NCBI GenBank assembly: GCA_038501195.1 | Contig: JBBPUQ010000001.1 | Coordinates: 4,154,001 to 4,218,000, forward strand | Reading direction: 5' to 3' | Source of the DNA: Nemania diffusa | Lineage: Eukaryota; Ascomycota; Sordariomycetes; Xylariales; Xylariaceae | DNA: 64,000 nucleotides | Part shown: positions 40,112 through 52,164 of the stretch, one piece after another | Numbering within the stretch: position 1 is the stretch's first letter | Layout: every line of letters begins with the position of its first letter | Translations under genes and position numbers: made by a program | The notes under the pieces: model-generated | What the model saw: the letters and a program-made list of their open reading frames with translations, nothing else | What the model was told of the DNA's origin: nothing | Databases searched by the model: none

Positions 40112-43100
40112 AAAATTAATATAAAAATTAATATAAAAATTAATATATAAAGTAAAAATATACTAGTAATTTTTAATTTTGATTATAACTAGTTAATAAA
40201 TATTAGCTTATTTTTTAAAAGCTATATTAAGGTTTTTTTTTAATTAGCTTAATTGTTTTTTTAATATTTGGTATTTTATTATAATTATAGCCTTTTTATA
40301 GTTCTTTTATATAAGAAATAAATTTATACTCTATATATATACTTTTATTATATATAGATTTATAGATAATTTTGCTATATTTTTATATTGTTTTATAAAC
40401 TAAAGGTTTTTAAAATCATCAGCGGTACATTTATTAAATATTTAAACATTAAATTATAACAATATTAATACAAATAAAACAACTTAATTAATAAAACTAA
40501 ATAAAAAAATAAAATTTATTTTTAAAATAATTTATTTTAAAATTATAAAAAGTTTATAATTAGTTGAAAATAATAACAAAGCAAAAAAAAAATAATAACT
40601 TTTAATAAAACTTAATTTATTAAATTATATAATAAAAAGCAGCAAATACAATATATTTAAAAAAAATATAAGCTTCAAAGCTTTATTTAAATATTAATTA
40701 ATAAACTAAATTAATCTACAAAGTTTATTTTTTATACTATTTATATTATAATATCTGCTAGTTAAATAAAGTTTAAACATATAATTTATAAATTTATAAA
40801 ACAATTTAAATTTAACAAATTGCTAAAACTTATTTTAATACCTATTTATTTTATAACTTTTATTTATTTTATAACTTCTATTTATTTTATAACTTTTATT
40901 TATTTTATAATTTCTATTTATTTTATAACTATTATTAACTTTATTTAAATTATTACAACTTTTTAGTTTATATAACTAATTTATATTTAAATACTATTAC
41001 TTTATATATTATACTATTAACCGCTTATATTAAAATTATATATATTATATATAACATAAACTAGTTTTTTTTTTTGTTGTTATTATTTAGCTCTTTTTTG
41101 CTTGTTAAATCTTTTTTTAAAATATTTCTGCTAATATAAATTATATCTTTTAGTTATAGTATATTATAAATAATAGCTTTAGTTTTTTTTTTACAACTAA
41201 TAGTAAATAATTATAATATTTAATTAATAGCTACTATATTATATTTAAATAACAATAATATATTATATTATTTTTATAATAGCTAATTAAATAATATTAT
41301 TATATATATTTTTATTTATACTTAAACAATTATAGTAATTTTACTATTAGCAACTATATTACTAAAAAAATAAAACAACAGTTAAAATCAACAAAGCTTA
41401 AATAATTTATCCGATTTATAAAAAATAAGCAATAAAATCTATATTATAAATAAAAATATTTTAAACTAAATCAAATATAAATTAAAACAAAATAATTAGA
41501 TATTTCTGCAAAATTGCAATAATAATTTCAAAAATACAAATATTTGCTTTATAAATAAAAAAATAAGCAGCTATTTAATAATTTATATATTATTAAATAA
41601 TATTAATAATATTATATATAAATAAAATAAGCGCAAAGTTAAAAAATATTATTTATTATATTTAGATTTTTCTAAGTAAAAAAAAAAACTAAAAGTGTTT
41701 CTATTAATTAATATTTGTAAATAGTTAAACCGTAGAAAAAACTAGTAGTTTTTCTATTATATTTTATATTTTGCGTTATATAGTTAAAACATATATAAAA
41801 ACAACTTTTTAGATTTATTAAATAAAAACAAATATTTATTTACTAAAGAAATTAAAGCTAGAATATATTTTGCTATTTTATTTAAAGATACAATACTATT
41901 GCTTTTAGTTATATTTACTAAAAACTTTATACTCTATTTTACTTTATTAAATATAGCAGTTTAAAATGATATAAACTATTTAAACTATATTATAATACTA
42001 GTATATATAACAGCATTTTATAATTATTAAAACTTAATAATATATAATTAAACTAAATAAATAGCTATATACTAAAACTCTTTGTAAAATAAAGCCTAAA
42101 ATAATTATATCAGGCAAAATTTTTTTTATTTACTTTATATATTAAATTATAAACTAGTATTATATTAGCATAAAAAAAAAAGTCTGTTTTAATATAATAT
42201 ATAAATATATAGATATTATATTTTAAAGTCAGCTTATACTTTTTTTATTAAAAGTAATTTGTTAGATTTTAGTTAATCTATAATATATAAAAAAATAAAA
42301 AATAAACAAAATATTAAAAAATAAATAGTATTTAATTGATAAAATTAAACAAAACTTTATATTAATATAAAAAAGCTTAAAAATATAATAAACTTTAATA
42401 AAACTATATTTGTTGTTAATATATTTTCAAACTTAAATAATAAAGCTATATCTAAAAATTTACTTTAATTAACGCTTATACAGTTAATATTACAATATAC
42501 TGCTAAAAAATCGCTAATAAAACAACAGATACTATAAACTATACAAGTTTATTAGTTACTAAATATTATTATATTATTTAGTTTAATTATTAAAAAGCCG
42601 AAAAAGTTTACCACACTAGCTAAAAAACTTAACGAAAATATATCTCGTTAAATATTAATAAATCAACAAATACTAAAAACTTCAAACAAAGCACAAAAGC
42701 TATTGCAGCTTATAACAATAACTAAAAAAAAAGCAAATAATATAATAGTATATTTATAAACCTTTAATACTACATATAATAAATAAAATATTAAAAATAA
42801 AATATATTATATAATAGCTATAATAACTATAGCTAGCTAAAATAACTAGTTACTACTTAGTAACACTTTAATAACTTGTATTAAAAATCGACTTTATAAA
42901 TATTACAACAATTAATATATTGTAGCTTTTAGTTTACTTTTTAATTAAAAGATTATTTATTCTAGCTTTAGTAACTTTATTAATATTTAATTACTTAATT
43001 TAATATATTTTGCAGCTTATAGCATTTTTAAAAGTTTTATAAACCTAAATACTAAAGTTTTAAACTTATATACTTTTAAAAAATATTATAGCAAATACAA

Positions 43101-45288
43101 AAAGTACTATAAAGTACTAAATCGATTAAAAGTAAAAAAGTAAAATAAAAAACTCGAAGAGCTAATTTTTAAATAATATAGCAAAATAAAAAAAGATTAA
43201 TAAATTGCTGTTTTATATACAATACTTTTATTATTAAACTACAAAAAGTTATTAAAATATAAAAGCTAAAATAATAAAACATATATTATTTTTAACTTAA
43301 TAAATAAAACTTTATAACTATATAACTAAATAAAATATTTATTTTATATTTATAAATATTATTTAAATTTAATTACTAAAATTAAATTAAAAATTAATTT
43401 AACTAACATAAACAAATAAAATAAACAAATTAATTAACTAATCGATTTTTCGCGATTAGTATAAAAAAAACAAAAAAAAAGCTATTATATAACTTGTTTT
43501 GCTAGTAAAAAGTGCTGCAGCTAAATCATTTACTTATTAAACAAGATTTTTTATAACTATAGATATTATTATATAACATTATATATAATATTATATATAG
43601 TAGTAACTTTTTAAATATTATAAGCTTTAAATTTAACTAATTATTTAAAAAATATTTATTTATTACTAAAAGTTTTAAATAGACTAATTGTTTAGCTGCA
43701 GCAGCATTTACAATATAATTATAGTAATGTTTGATTTATAATATTATTTATAGCTACTTATTTAAAAAAAAGCTTCAAAACAAAAAATGCAGCTAATTTA
43801 TTTAGTTAGCTAATTTTTAACTAATATACTAAGCTAGCAATACTTTTAAACCAAACTAATTTTTACTATTTTTTTACAATTTTATAACAAATAACTTTAA
43901 ACTTATATTGTTTTAAAATCGCAATATAAAATCAACTTAATTAACATTATATCTATTAATATTTAAAAAGCAGCAATAATAAAAAATAAATATTATATAG
44001 TTTTTAAAAACTTTGTTATATCAATTTAAATATATTATAAAAATCTAAAATTTCCAAAAAAAACAATAAATAAAATTTATTAAGTTAAATTTTCCTAAGT
44101 TATAATATTTTATTTAAACATTAAATATAAAAAAGTCGAAAATTTTAAAACAAAAATATATAACAAAACATAAACTAAAATATTTGCTTAACTAGTACAT
44201 AGATTATTTAATATACAACTACATTTAAGTCAATATATAATTAATAAATATAAAAAAATAAATATAATAAAAATTTGCAATAAGTTTATTTTTTTGATTA
44301 AAAAAAGCAATTAAAAATTAGCTAAAAAATAAAGCTAGTTAAATACTGCATTATTAAACTTTTAATTTTAAACAACAAATAACTACTTAAGCATTTAAAT
44401 ATATAATAGCAACATTAATAGTAATATTATAATTATTATAAAAGTAAATAATAATAAAATTAATAATAAAACTATAAACTTTAAAAACAATAGCAAAACA
44501 ATATAATATTTAAAACATTATATAATCGATAAAACTAAATAAAATAAAAATTAAATTATAAAACTTAAATATAATAAAAATATAAACTTATATTACTAAT
44601 AAAGTTAAAAAAACTTTACTAATAAATAACAAATACTATAATTTTTTAAATATAATAATAATTTTAGTTAATAATTAAAACTTTATTATTAACTTGATAT
44701 ATTAAACTACAGTTATTATATATAACTACAAAAAATATTTTTTAGCACTTTTAGTTTATTTTATAAACAAAATAGATTTAAAAAATAAAACAACAAAATT
44801 TAATTAAACTAAATTAAAAATATAAATCTATAGTACAAAACAAAAAAGTTAAACTAAATAAAAAATATATATTTATAATATAAAACAAAAAAGTTAAATT
44901 AAATAAATAATATATATATATAAATAAAAAAGTAAAAAAATAAATAAATAATAAATATAGTTAAAAATAATTAAATAAAGTAATAATAAAAAATAAGATA
45001 TAAATTTAATAAAAAAAAAGATTTATACTAAGTTTAAAGATTTAAAGTCTAGTTATATATATAAACTTTATTTAATTTATAGCTATATATAAATGCTACA
45101 CTATATATAACTAATAAAAAAATCTACTAAGATTTATTTAATAAAATCTATTTTAAAGCTATATTACTTTTTATACAAAATATAGACTTATTTATTTAAA
45201 ACATAGCAGAACATATAGTTGATAAAAAAGAGGCTAAAAATAAAAGCTGCTTTTATTCCTTATAGCTTATCGAAAGTTTATATATAGA
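40112..45288. other. Insertion D, right arm, A-rich on the plus strand
   Basis: RIP-degraded, no intact frame. Around 42490-42720 one plus-strand frame reads as plausible protein apart from TAA/TAG codons (for example PKKFTTLAKKLNE), suggesting plus-strand coding remnants. No family is recognised. An 18-bp array lies at 40843-40932. Confidence 0.4.
40843..40932. repeat. 18-bp tandem array, exactly five units
   Basis: Five consecutive units of TATTTATTTTATAACTTT with single-base variants, all 18 bp long. The period is a multiple of three, compatible with a decayed hexapeptide repeat on the minus strand. Confidence 0.85.
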
Positions 45289-45347
45289 CTATATAAGCTA
45301 TATAAACTATATAAGCTATATAGCTTATATAGCTTATATATATAGCT
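45289..45347. repeat. Palindromic CTATATAAGC/GCTATATA array at the right end of D
   Basis: Repeated, partly inverted units of CTATATAAGCTATATA lie just inside the AAAAACGAAGGC terminal motif. Subterminal arrays of short inverted motifs are typical of DNA-transposon ends; that role is inference. Confidence 0.6.
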
Positions 45348-45391
45348 TTTAAAAACGAAGGCTTTTTTGCTTCTGACCCTAAGAGGCCTCT

Positions 45392-45617
45392 AGTTTTATA
45401 TTGATTTATATATATATTTTACAAAAAAAAGTACAACTAAAAAAGTTATACACAGGTTATTTACATGTGTGTATATGTGGGACCTGTGGGTTTTATAGAT
45501 TTTAGTAGATCTTTGTATTTTTTATTTATTTAATTATCTAATAAAGGTTTTGGTCTAAGTCCTGGTTATATATACTTAGTGTATATATATAAGTTTTATT
45601 AAGTTATTAATTCAACA
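45392..45617. repeat. Element C right LTR, second part (226 bp)
   Basis: Aligns to 6231-6456 without gaps and ends TTCAACA, followed by TATAT (45618-45622). It keeps more G+C than the left LTR (for example ACACAGGTTATTTACATGTGTG). Confidence 0.8.
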
Positions 45618-45622
45618 TATAT

Positions 45623-47596
45623 ATTAAATTATATAAATAACTTTTTATTAATTAATTAATTTATAAAAAATTTAATAAGTTTTATATATATTTAAACTTT
45701 TTTAATTTATAATTTATAAATTATAAAATTTATAAAAAGCTTTTTATAGTTTATAATATAAAATAAAAATATAATTAATATAATTATATTTAATATAAAA
45801 ATTTAAATTAATATATATTTTTAAAAATAGTTTATTTAAATTAAATATATATATTAAATAAAAAATATAAAAATATTAAAAAAATAAAATAAATAATTAA
45901 TGTTTATTTTTAAACTTTATTATAAAATTTAAATTTATTTTTTATTTTTTAAATTAAAATTATTGTAATTTTTTAAAATAAATTAATAAAAAAAAACAGT
46001 TTATTTTAAATAATAAAAATTATTAAATTTTTTTTTAATAGTTTAAATTTTTTAAATAATTTATTTTTAAAGCTATTTATTAAAATATTAATTAATATAA
46101 TGTTTTATTTTATTACAAAAAAAACAAATAACAAAGTTTTAATTTTTTAATAATTATTGATTTAAATTTAAATAATATTTAAGTTTATTTTTTAAAAGTT
46201 TTTATAACTTTTTAACTTTATATTTATTTTTTAATTTATTAAATTAATATATTTAATATTTTAAAATTTAATAATTTATTAATTTAAATTAAAAATTTTA
46301 ATATTAAAAGTTTTATAACTTTTTAAAACAATAGTTTTTATAATAATTTTTATTAATTATATATAAATTTTATAATTATAAAAAGTTATAATAAAAATAA
46401 TAATATTATAAAAGTTTTATATAAAGTTTATAATAATTTTAATTATAATTTATATATAAACTTAGTTATTATTATATTTTTTTTTAACTTTTATTTATTA
46501 ATTTTTATTAATATATTATTATATTAACTATATTTTTTTAAATAATAAATAAAAAATTATAAAAATTTATTATTTTTTTTTTAATAAATCAAATAGTTTT
46601 TAATAAAAAAGTATAGCTTTTTTATTATTAATTTTTTTTGTTTTTTATTTTTTAATTTAAACTAAATAATAATTAAATTGTTTAAAATATTAATTTAAAA
46701 GTTAATAAATATATTTTAACTATATATTTATATTTATTTTTAAATATATTAATTATTATATAAAAGTTTTTGTTTATTTTAAAAATATATTTTAATTGTA
46801 TTAATATTAAAGCTATTTTATTTTTAAAATTTTTTTAAATAAGTTTTAATATTTATTTTTACAATTTTAATTTATTTTATTAATTATATATATATTTTTA
46901 TTTATTAAATAATTAAATTTATATTTAAAACTATTAAATATAAACTTTAACTTTTTAATTTATTTAATTTATTTATTATATATAAAGTTTAAAATTAATA
47001 ATTTATATTTAAACTTAATTAATTAATTAAAATTTATATTATTATTATAATTTAATTTAAATTTATTATATTTTTATTAATAATTTATATATATAATAAA
47101 CTTGATTATATTATTATTGTTAAAAAGTATAAAAATAACATTATAACTATATTATTAATATATTTTAAAAATTAAATATTAATAAAAAAAAACTAATTGT
47201 TTAAAATTTTGCTATTTTTTATAGTTAATAAAATTATTAGTTTTTTTATTTTTTTTTAAAAAGTTATTTTTAATATAATTTTAAATCAAAAATTGTATAA
47301 TTTAACAATATATTAATTTTATTTATTTTGTTTAAGTTTTAATTAACAATTTTTTATTTATACTTTTATAAAAGTTTTTTATAAAGCTAATATATTAGTT
47401 AATAGTTTAACAATAGCAATAAAAACAAAAAATTAAGCTTTTTTAAAAAAAATTTAAAATTAAAACTAGTTTAAAATATTTTTATTATTATTTTAAATAA
47501 TATTTAATTTTATTACATTTATAAATATAATAAACTTTTTAAAATATTAAAGTATTATTTTATATTATAAATAACTTTAAATAAAAGCTTTAAAAT
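45623..47596. other. Element B internal segment 2, RIP-saturated
   Basis: About 2 kb of almost pure A/T completing element B after the C insertion. No gene or motif visible. Confidence 0.55.
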
Positions 47597-47774
47597 TATT
47601 ACAAAATAAAAAAAACTATAAATTAAATATAATATAATAAATAATATATAGCTAATAATATATATTATATAAAACTAAAGCTTAAAAAAAAAAAAATTTT
47701 TTTAAAACATATATAAAATAAATATATATAAATATATTAATACTTTTTTAAATTTTAGCTTTTAGATTTTAATA
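47597..47774. repeat. Element B right LTR (178 bp)
   Basis: Partner of 1064-1243. It is followed by AAATC at 47775-47779, the right target-site copy. Confidence 0.8.
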
Positions 47775-47779
47775 AAATC

Positions 47780-48587
47780 AGTTTATAAATAAGCTTTTTT
47801 TTAAAATTTATAATAATATTAAAAGTTTTATTTTAATTATTAAAATAATAATAATATTTTATTTTATAGCTTTTTATTTTATTATATTTTCAAATAAAAT
47901 TATTATATAAATTTATAAATTTTTATAATTTAAAATATTATTAATAAAAAAAAAATTACTAGTTATTATAAAATTATTTTTTGTTTTATATTAAAAAATA
48001 TAATGTTTTATTTTATATAAATAAAAAATTATTTTATTAGTAATAATATAATATTTAAAGTTTAAATTTAAATTAAATTAAATTAATTTTAAAGTTATAA
48101 AAATAATATTAAATTAAATTATTATAACAATATATAAAATTGATTTGATTTTTTTTAAATAAAAATATATTAAAGTTTAATTTATAATTTTATTATAAAA
48201 TAAATATTTTTATATTTATATAAAAATTTTCGATTTAATAATAAATTTATTTAATTTGTTAATTTTTTTAATATAAAAAATTTATAAAAGTTATAATAAA
48301 TATTTTTTATAGTTTTTTATTATTTTTATATTTAAAAACTATTATAAATTATTATTATTAATTATTTGATATTTTTTTTAAAAAAACTATATAGTAATTA
48401 AAACTATTTTTTTTTAATTTTTTTTATAAATAACAATTATATTATTAATATAAATAAAAATTAAAATATTATTTTTAATATAATAATAAAATTTATAAAA
48501 AATTAATAAAAATTTTATTTTTTTTAATAAATTTATTAATGTTTTTTATTATAAAAGTAATAATTTTTATAAATTATATAATATTTT
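47780..48587. other. Element A internal segment 2, RIP-saturated, ending in the F target site
   Basis: About 0.8 kb of almost pure A/T between elements B and F. No genes. The last five bases, ATTTT at 48583-48587, are the left target-site copy for element F. Confidence 0.55.
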
Positions 48588-48839
48588 TACTATGGATTGC
48601 CATAAGGGGTCAATATATAGTATTATTATGGTGGTGAAAACTGCGATGTAGAAGGGAGGAAGTAAGCTAGCTAGGGCCCTGGCCACTAATCCTACCTATA
48701 GGTAGGTTAGGTGGGTCCAGGTCATTCAGGTGGACCCTGGTGGGTCCCAGGGACCCTAGGGGTCCTGGGGGTCCTATTTACAGTAGGTCTAGGTCGGTCC
48801 GGCAAGCCTACGGCTTGTACCCCTTGCCAGTCTGTGACA
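48588..48839. repeat. Element F LTR 1 (252 bp, little mutated)
   Basis: Near-normal composition. It includes a perfect 16-bp palindrome CCTACCTATAGGTAGG at 48691-48706 and a GGACCCTAGGGGTCC-type inverted repeat near 48750-48765. Confidence 0.8.
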
Positions 48840-50256
48840 AGTGCCACACACACATAAAAAAGCTGTTGACCTCAACAGATCTCTTAAATCAAACCACACA
48901 ACCCACTCCACATAAGCTACTTCAATTTAGTTTTTTCAATCTTAGCCCTTCAATTCCTAGCCCTTCTAATATTAGACCTTTAATTCTAGCTCTAGGTTTT
49001 AAGCCCTTGTTAACTTGCAGTCAGGTTTGCAAATAAGCTTACAAACAAGTTTGCAAATAAATCTACAAATAGGTCTACAGATCGGTCTGCAAATAAGTCG
49101 ATTAATAAGTAAGTAAATAAGTTGTTTAGTTATTTAGCAAGTAAATAGGCTAGCTAATAACTTACTTAGTAAGCTAGCAAGTTATTAAACAAATTAATTA
49201 GTTACTTAATAAATAAATAAATTAGTTATTTAATTAATAAATTATTTAATAAATAAATAAGTTAACTAATAAATAAGTTAGTTATTTAATTAATAAGTTA
49301 TTTAACAAGTAAACAAGTTAATAAACTAATTAATAAAAAAATAAATCAGCTAGTAAATTATTTAATTAACAAATAAACTAATTAACAAATGCTTTAATAA
49401 GTTTACAAGTTATTTAATAAATAAATAAATTATTTAATAAATAAATAAATTAACAAGTAAATAAGTAAATAAGCTATTTATTAAAGTAGTTATATATAAG
49501 TAAATCTGCAAAAGTTTATTGCAAAAAAAGAAAAAATAAATAAAATAAACAGTAAGTTTTTTAGTTAAGTATTTATAATATAAACATTATAAATATTTTG
49601 TAAAAATTGTATATATAAAAAACAGTTTATATATAAATATATTTAAATAAGTAAATTTTATGCTTTATATATTATATAATAAAAAAAAAAAAAAATAATT
49701 TTATTTTAAATAAGTTAACATAAAAAAATAGTATAATTATAATTATATAATTTAATAATAAATATAAAAAAAATATATTTATATTAAAACAAATTAACAA
49801 TTAATATAAAAAAAAACTGTTATAATAGTTAAAAATTAAAAAAATTATATAAAATATAACTATTAAAAAATTAATTTAGTTTATATAATTAATTTAATGT
49901 TATAATTAATAACTAAATTGTTAAATTTATTTATATATATTTTTTTTATTATATTTTATTGTTATAACTATTAAAAAATTAATTTAGTTAATATTAACAA
50001 AGTTTTTTAAAAATATAATAAAAAATATTAAACTATTAAAACAAAGTTTAAAAAAATAAAAATATAACAGCTATTAACTAAATATAAATATTAAATAAAT
50101 AAATTATATATATAAAACAAATTAAATTTTATATAAATATAACTATTAAAAAATTAATTTAATTATATATAAAATAATTAGCTAAATAAAAAATAACAAA
50201 AAAAAAAAAATGTTTTTAACTTTGTTAACTAAAAAATTACAATTTATTATATTATT
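48840..50256. other. Element F internal copy 1
   Basis: The first ~250 bp keep G+C and include ACACACATAAAAAAGCTGTTGACC and a run of 12-bp units of GCAAATAAGTCT type (about 49027-49095). The rest is increasingly A+T-only. No coding capacity. Confidence 0.65.
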
Positions 50257-50490
50257 TACTATAAATTGTTATAAAAAGTTAATATATAGTATTATTATAA
50301 TAGTAAAAACTGCAATATAAAAAAAAAGAAATAAACTAGCTAAAGCTTTAGCTATTAATCCTATTTATAAATAGGTTAAATAGGTCTAAGTCATTTAAGT
50401 GGACCCTAGTGGGTCCTAGGGGTTCTATTTACAATAGGTCTAGGTCGGTCTAGTAAGCCTACAGCTTGCACCTTTTGCTAATCTGTGACA
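50257..50490. repeat. Element F LTR 2 (234 bp, heavily mutated)
   Basis: Same sequence as LTR 1 and 3 with many G-to-A and C-to-T changes, for example TATAAATTGTTATAAAAAG against TATGGATTGCCATAAGGGG, and an 18-bp deletion in the GGGACCCTAGGGG region. Confidence 0.8.
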
Positions 50491-51907
50491 AGTGCTACAC
50501 ACACATAAAAAAGCTGTTAACTTTAATAGATTTTTTAAATTAAGCTATATAACTTACTTTATATAAACTACTTCAATTTAGTTCTTTTAATTTTAGCTTT
50601 TTAATTTTTAGCTTTTTTAATATTAAACTTTTAATTTTAGCCCTAAGTTTTGAGCTTTTGTTAATTTGCAATTAAGTTTATAAATAAGTTTGTAAACAAG
50701 TTTGCAAATAAGTCTGCAAATAAGTCTGCAAATTAGTCTGCAAATAAGTCGATTAATAAGTAAATAAATAAGTTGTTTAATTATTTAGCAAGTAAATAAG
50801 CCGATTAGTGACTTATTTAATAAGCTAGCAGATTATTAAACAAATTAGTTAATTATTTAACAAATAAATAAATTAGTTATTTAATTAATAAATTACTTAA
50901 TAAATAAATAAGTTAATTAGTAAATAAATTAGTTATTTAACTAATAAGTTATTTAATAAACAAACAAGTCGATAAACTAACTAGTAAAAAAATAAATTAG
51001 TTAATAAATTATTTAGTTAATAAATAAACTAGCTAACAAATGTTTTAATAAATTTATAAATCACTTAGTAAATAAATAAATTATTTAATAAATAAATAAA
51101 TTAATAAATAAATAAATAAATAAATTATTTATTAAAATAATTATATATAAATAAATTTATAAAAATCTGTTATAAAAAAAAAAAAGTAAATAAAATAAAC
51201 AGTAAATTTTTTAGTTAAATATTTATAATATAAATATTATAAATATTTTATAAAAATTATATATATAAAAAACAGCTTATATATAAATATATTTAAATAA
51301 ATAAGTTTTATACTTTATATATTATATAATAAAAAAAAAAAAAAACAATTTTATTTTAAATAAATCGATATAAAAAAATAATATAATTATAATTATATAA
51401 TTTAATAATAAATATAAAAAAAATATATTTATATTAAAATAAATTAATAGTTAATATAAAAAAAAACTGTTATAACAGTTAAAAACTAAAAAAACTATAT
51501 AAAATATAACTATTAAAAAATTAATCTAGTTTATACAATTGATTTAGTGTTATAGTTAACAGTTAAATTGTTAAATTTATTTATATATGTTTTTTTTACT
51601 ATGTTTTATTGTTATAGCTATTAAAAAACTAATTTAGCTAATATTAATAAAGTTTTTTAAAAATATAATAAAAAACACTAAGTTGTTAAAACAAAGTTTA
51701 AAAAAACAAAAATATAATAGCTATTAATTAAATATAAATATTAAATAAATAAGTTATATATATAAAACAAATTAAATTTTATATAAATATAACTGTTAAA
51801 GAATTAATTTAGCTATATATAAAGCAATTAGTTAAATAAAAAATAACAAAAAAAAAAAAAATATCTTTAACTTTGTTAGCTGAAAAATTGCGACTTATTG
51901 CACTATT
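50491..51907. other. Element F internal copy 2
   Basis: Colinear with 48840-50256. Its first part is more A+T-shifted than copy 1, while its last ~60 bp (GTTAGCTGAAAAATTGCGAC) are less mutated than the same place in copy 1 (GTTAACTAAAAAATTACAAT). Confidence 0.65.
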
Positions 51908-52159
51908 TACTACGGATTGCTATAGGAAGTCAATATATAGTATTATTATGGTAGTAAAAACTGCAATGTAGAAAGGAAAAAGTAAGCCAGCTAGGGCCCT
52001 AGCCACCAATCCTACCTATAGGTAGGTTAGGTAGGTCCAGGTCATTCAGGTGGACCCTAGTAGGTCCTAGGGACCCTAGGGGTCCTGGGGGTCCTATTTA
52101 CAGTAGGTCTAAGTCGGTCCGGCAAGCCTACGGCTTGCACCCCTTGCTAGTCTGTGACA
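51908..52159. repeat. Element F LTR 3 (252 bp, little mutated)
   Basis: Same length as LTR 1 with few transitions; the 16-bp palindrome recurs at 52011-52026. It is followed by ATTTT at 52160-52164. Confidence 0.8.
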
Positions 52160-52164
52160 ATTTT

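Larger units (their letters stand above)
11837..45391. mobile_element. Insertion D: 33.5-kb element of unknown class inside the LTR of C
   Basis: The insertion is defined by the interrupted C LTR, so its ends are known almost to the base. The flanking duplication is 3 bp (AGT, 11834-11836 and 45392-45394). The left end reads GCTTTCGTTTTTAACGAAGG. The right end carries AAAAACGAAGGC at about 45350-45361, the inverse of the left terminus with one C/T change, but about 30 bp inside the boundary; the last 10 bp (AGAGGCCTCT) are a perfect palindrome. There is no LTR pair at its ends. Within it lie a copia relic, element E, short coding-like tandem repeats and a large tandem duplication. Candidates are a giant cargo-carrying DNA element (Starship-like), a very large TIR transposon, or a composite of further nested elements. 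I cannot choose among them. Confidence 0.6.
6149..45617. mobile_element. Element C: LTR retrotransposon nested in B, right LTR split by insertion D
   Basis: The left LTR is 6149-6456 (308 bp). The right LTR begins at 11752 and matches the left for 85 bp to 11836, is broken by 33.5 kb of foreign DNA, then resumes at 45392 and matches the remaining 226 bp to 45617. Both broken pieces align to the left LTR without length differences. TATAT flanks both outer ends (6144-6148 and 45618-45622), although this is weak evidence alone in such A+T-rich DNA. The internal part is 6457-11751, 5.3 kb, giving an original length near 5.9 kb. No reading frame survives. Confidence 0.8.
1064..47774. mobile_element. 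Element B: LTR retrotransposon nested in A
   Basis: Two near-identical direct repeats (1064-1243, 180 bp; 47597-47774, 178 bp) share an unmistakable run of features: AAAAAAAACTATAA, ATAGCTAATAATATATATTATATAAAA and TTTTAGCTTTTAGATTTTAATA. The 5-bp duplication AAATC flanks them (1059-1063 and 47775-47779); it contains a C, so it is unlikely to match by chance in DNA this A+T-rich. Ends read TA...TA, consistent with TG...CA after RIP. Its own internal sequence is 1244-6148 plus 45623-47596, about 6.9 kb, which with LTRs gives about 7.2 kb, a typical Gypsy size. Class assignment beyond LTR element is not possible. Confidence 0.8.
48588..52159. mobile_element. Element F: tandem non-autonomous LTR element (LTR-internal-LTR-internal-LTR)
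   Basis: Three LTR copies (48588-48839, 252 bp; 50257-50490, 234 bp; 51908-52159, 252 bp) separate two internal copies of equal length (48840-50256 and 50491-51907, 1,417 bp each). ATTTT occurs directly outside both ends (48583-48587 and 52160-52164). Termini read TACTA(T/C)GGATTG...TGTGACA; the first two bases may be decayed TG. No gag or pol is present. The internal copies hold GCAAATAAGTCT-type short repeats after each LTR, then a long A+T-rich part. The middle LTR lacks 18 bp that the outer two have. The arrangement fits unequal recombination or template switching between two copies. Confidence 0.8.

Noticed and set aside
48740..49036. 98-codon plus-strand frame across element F LTR 1 and internal copy
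   Set aside because: It crosses the LTR boundary, has no domain, and the equivalent copy downstream is disrupted.
49020..49110. CRISPR-like array of short GCAAATAAGTCT repeats in element F
   Set aside because: Units are 12 bp, degenerate and directly adjacent without unique spacers, in a eukaryotic retroelement.
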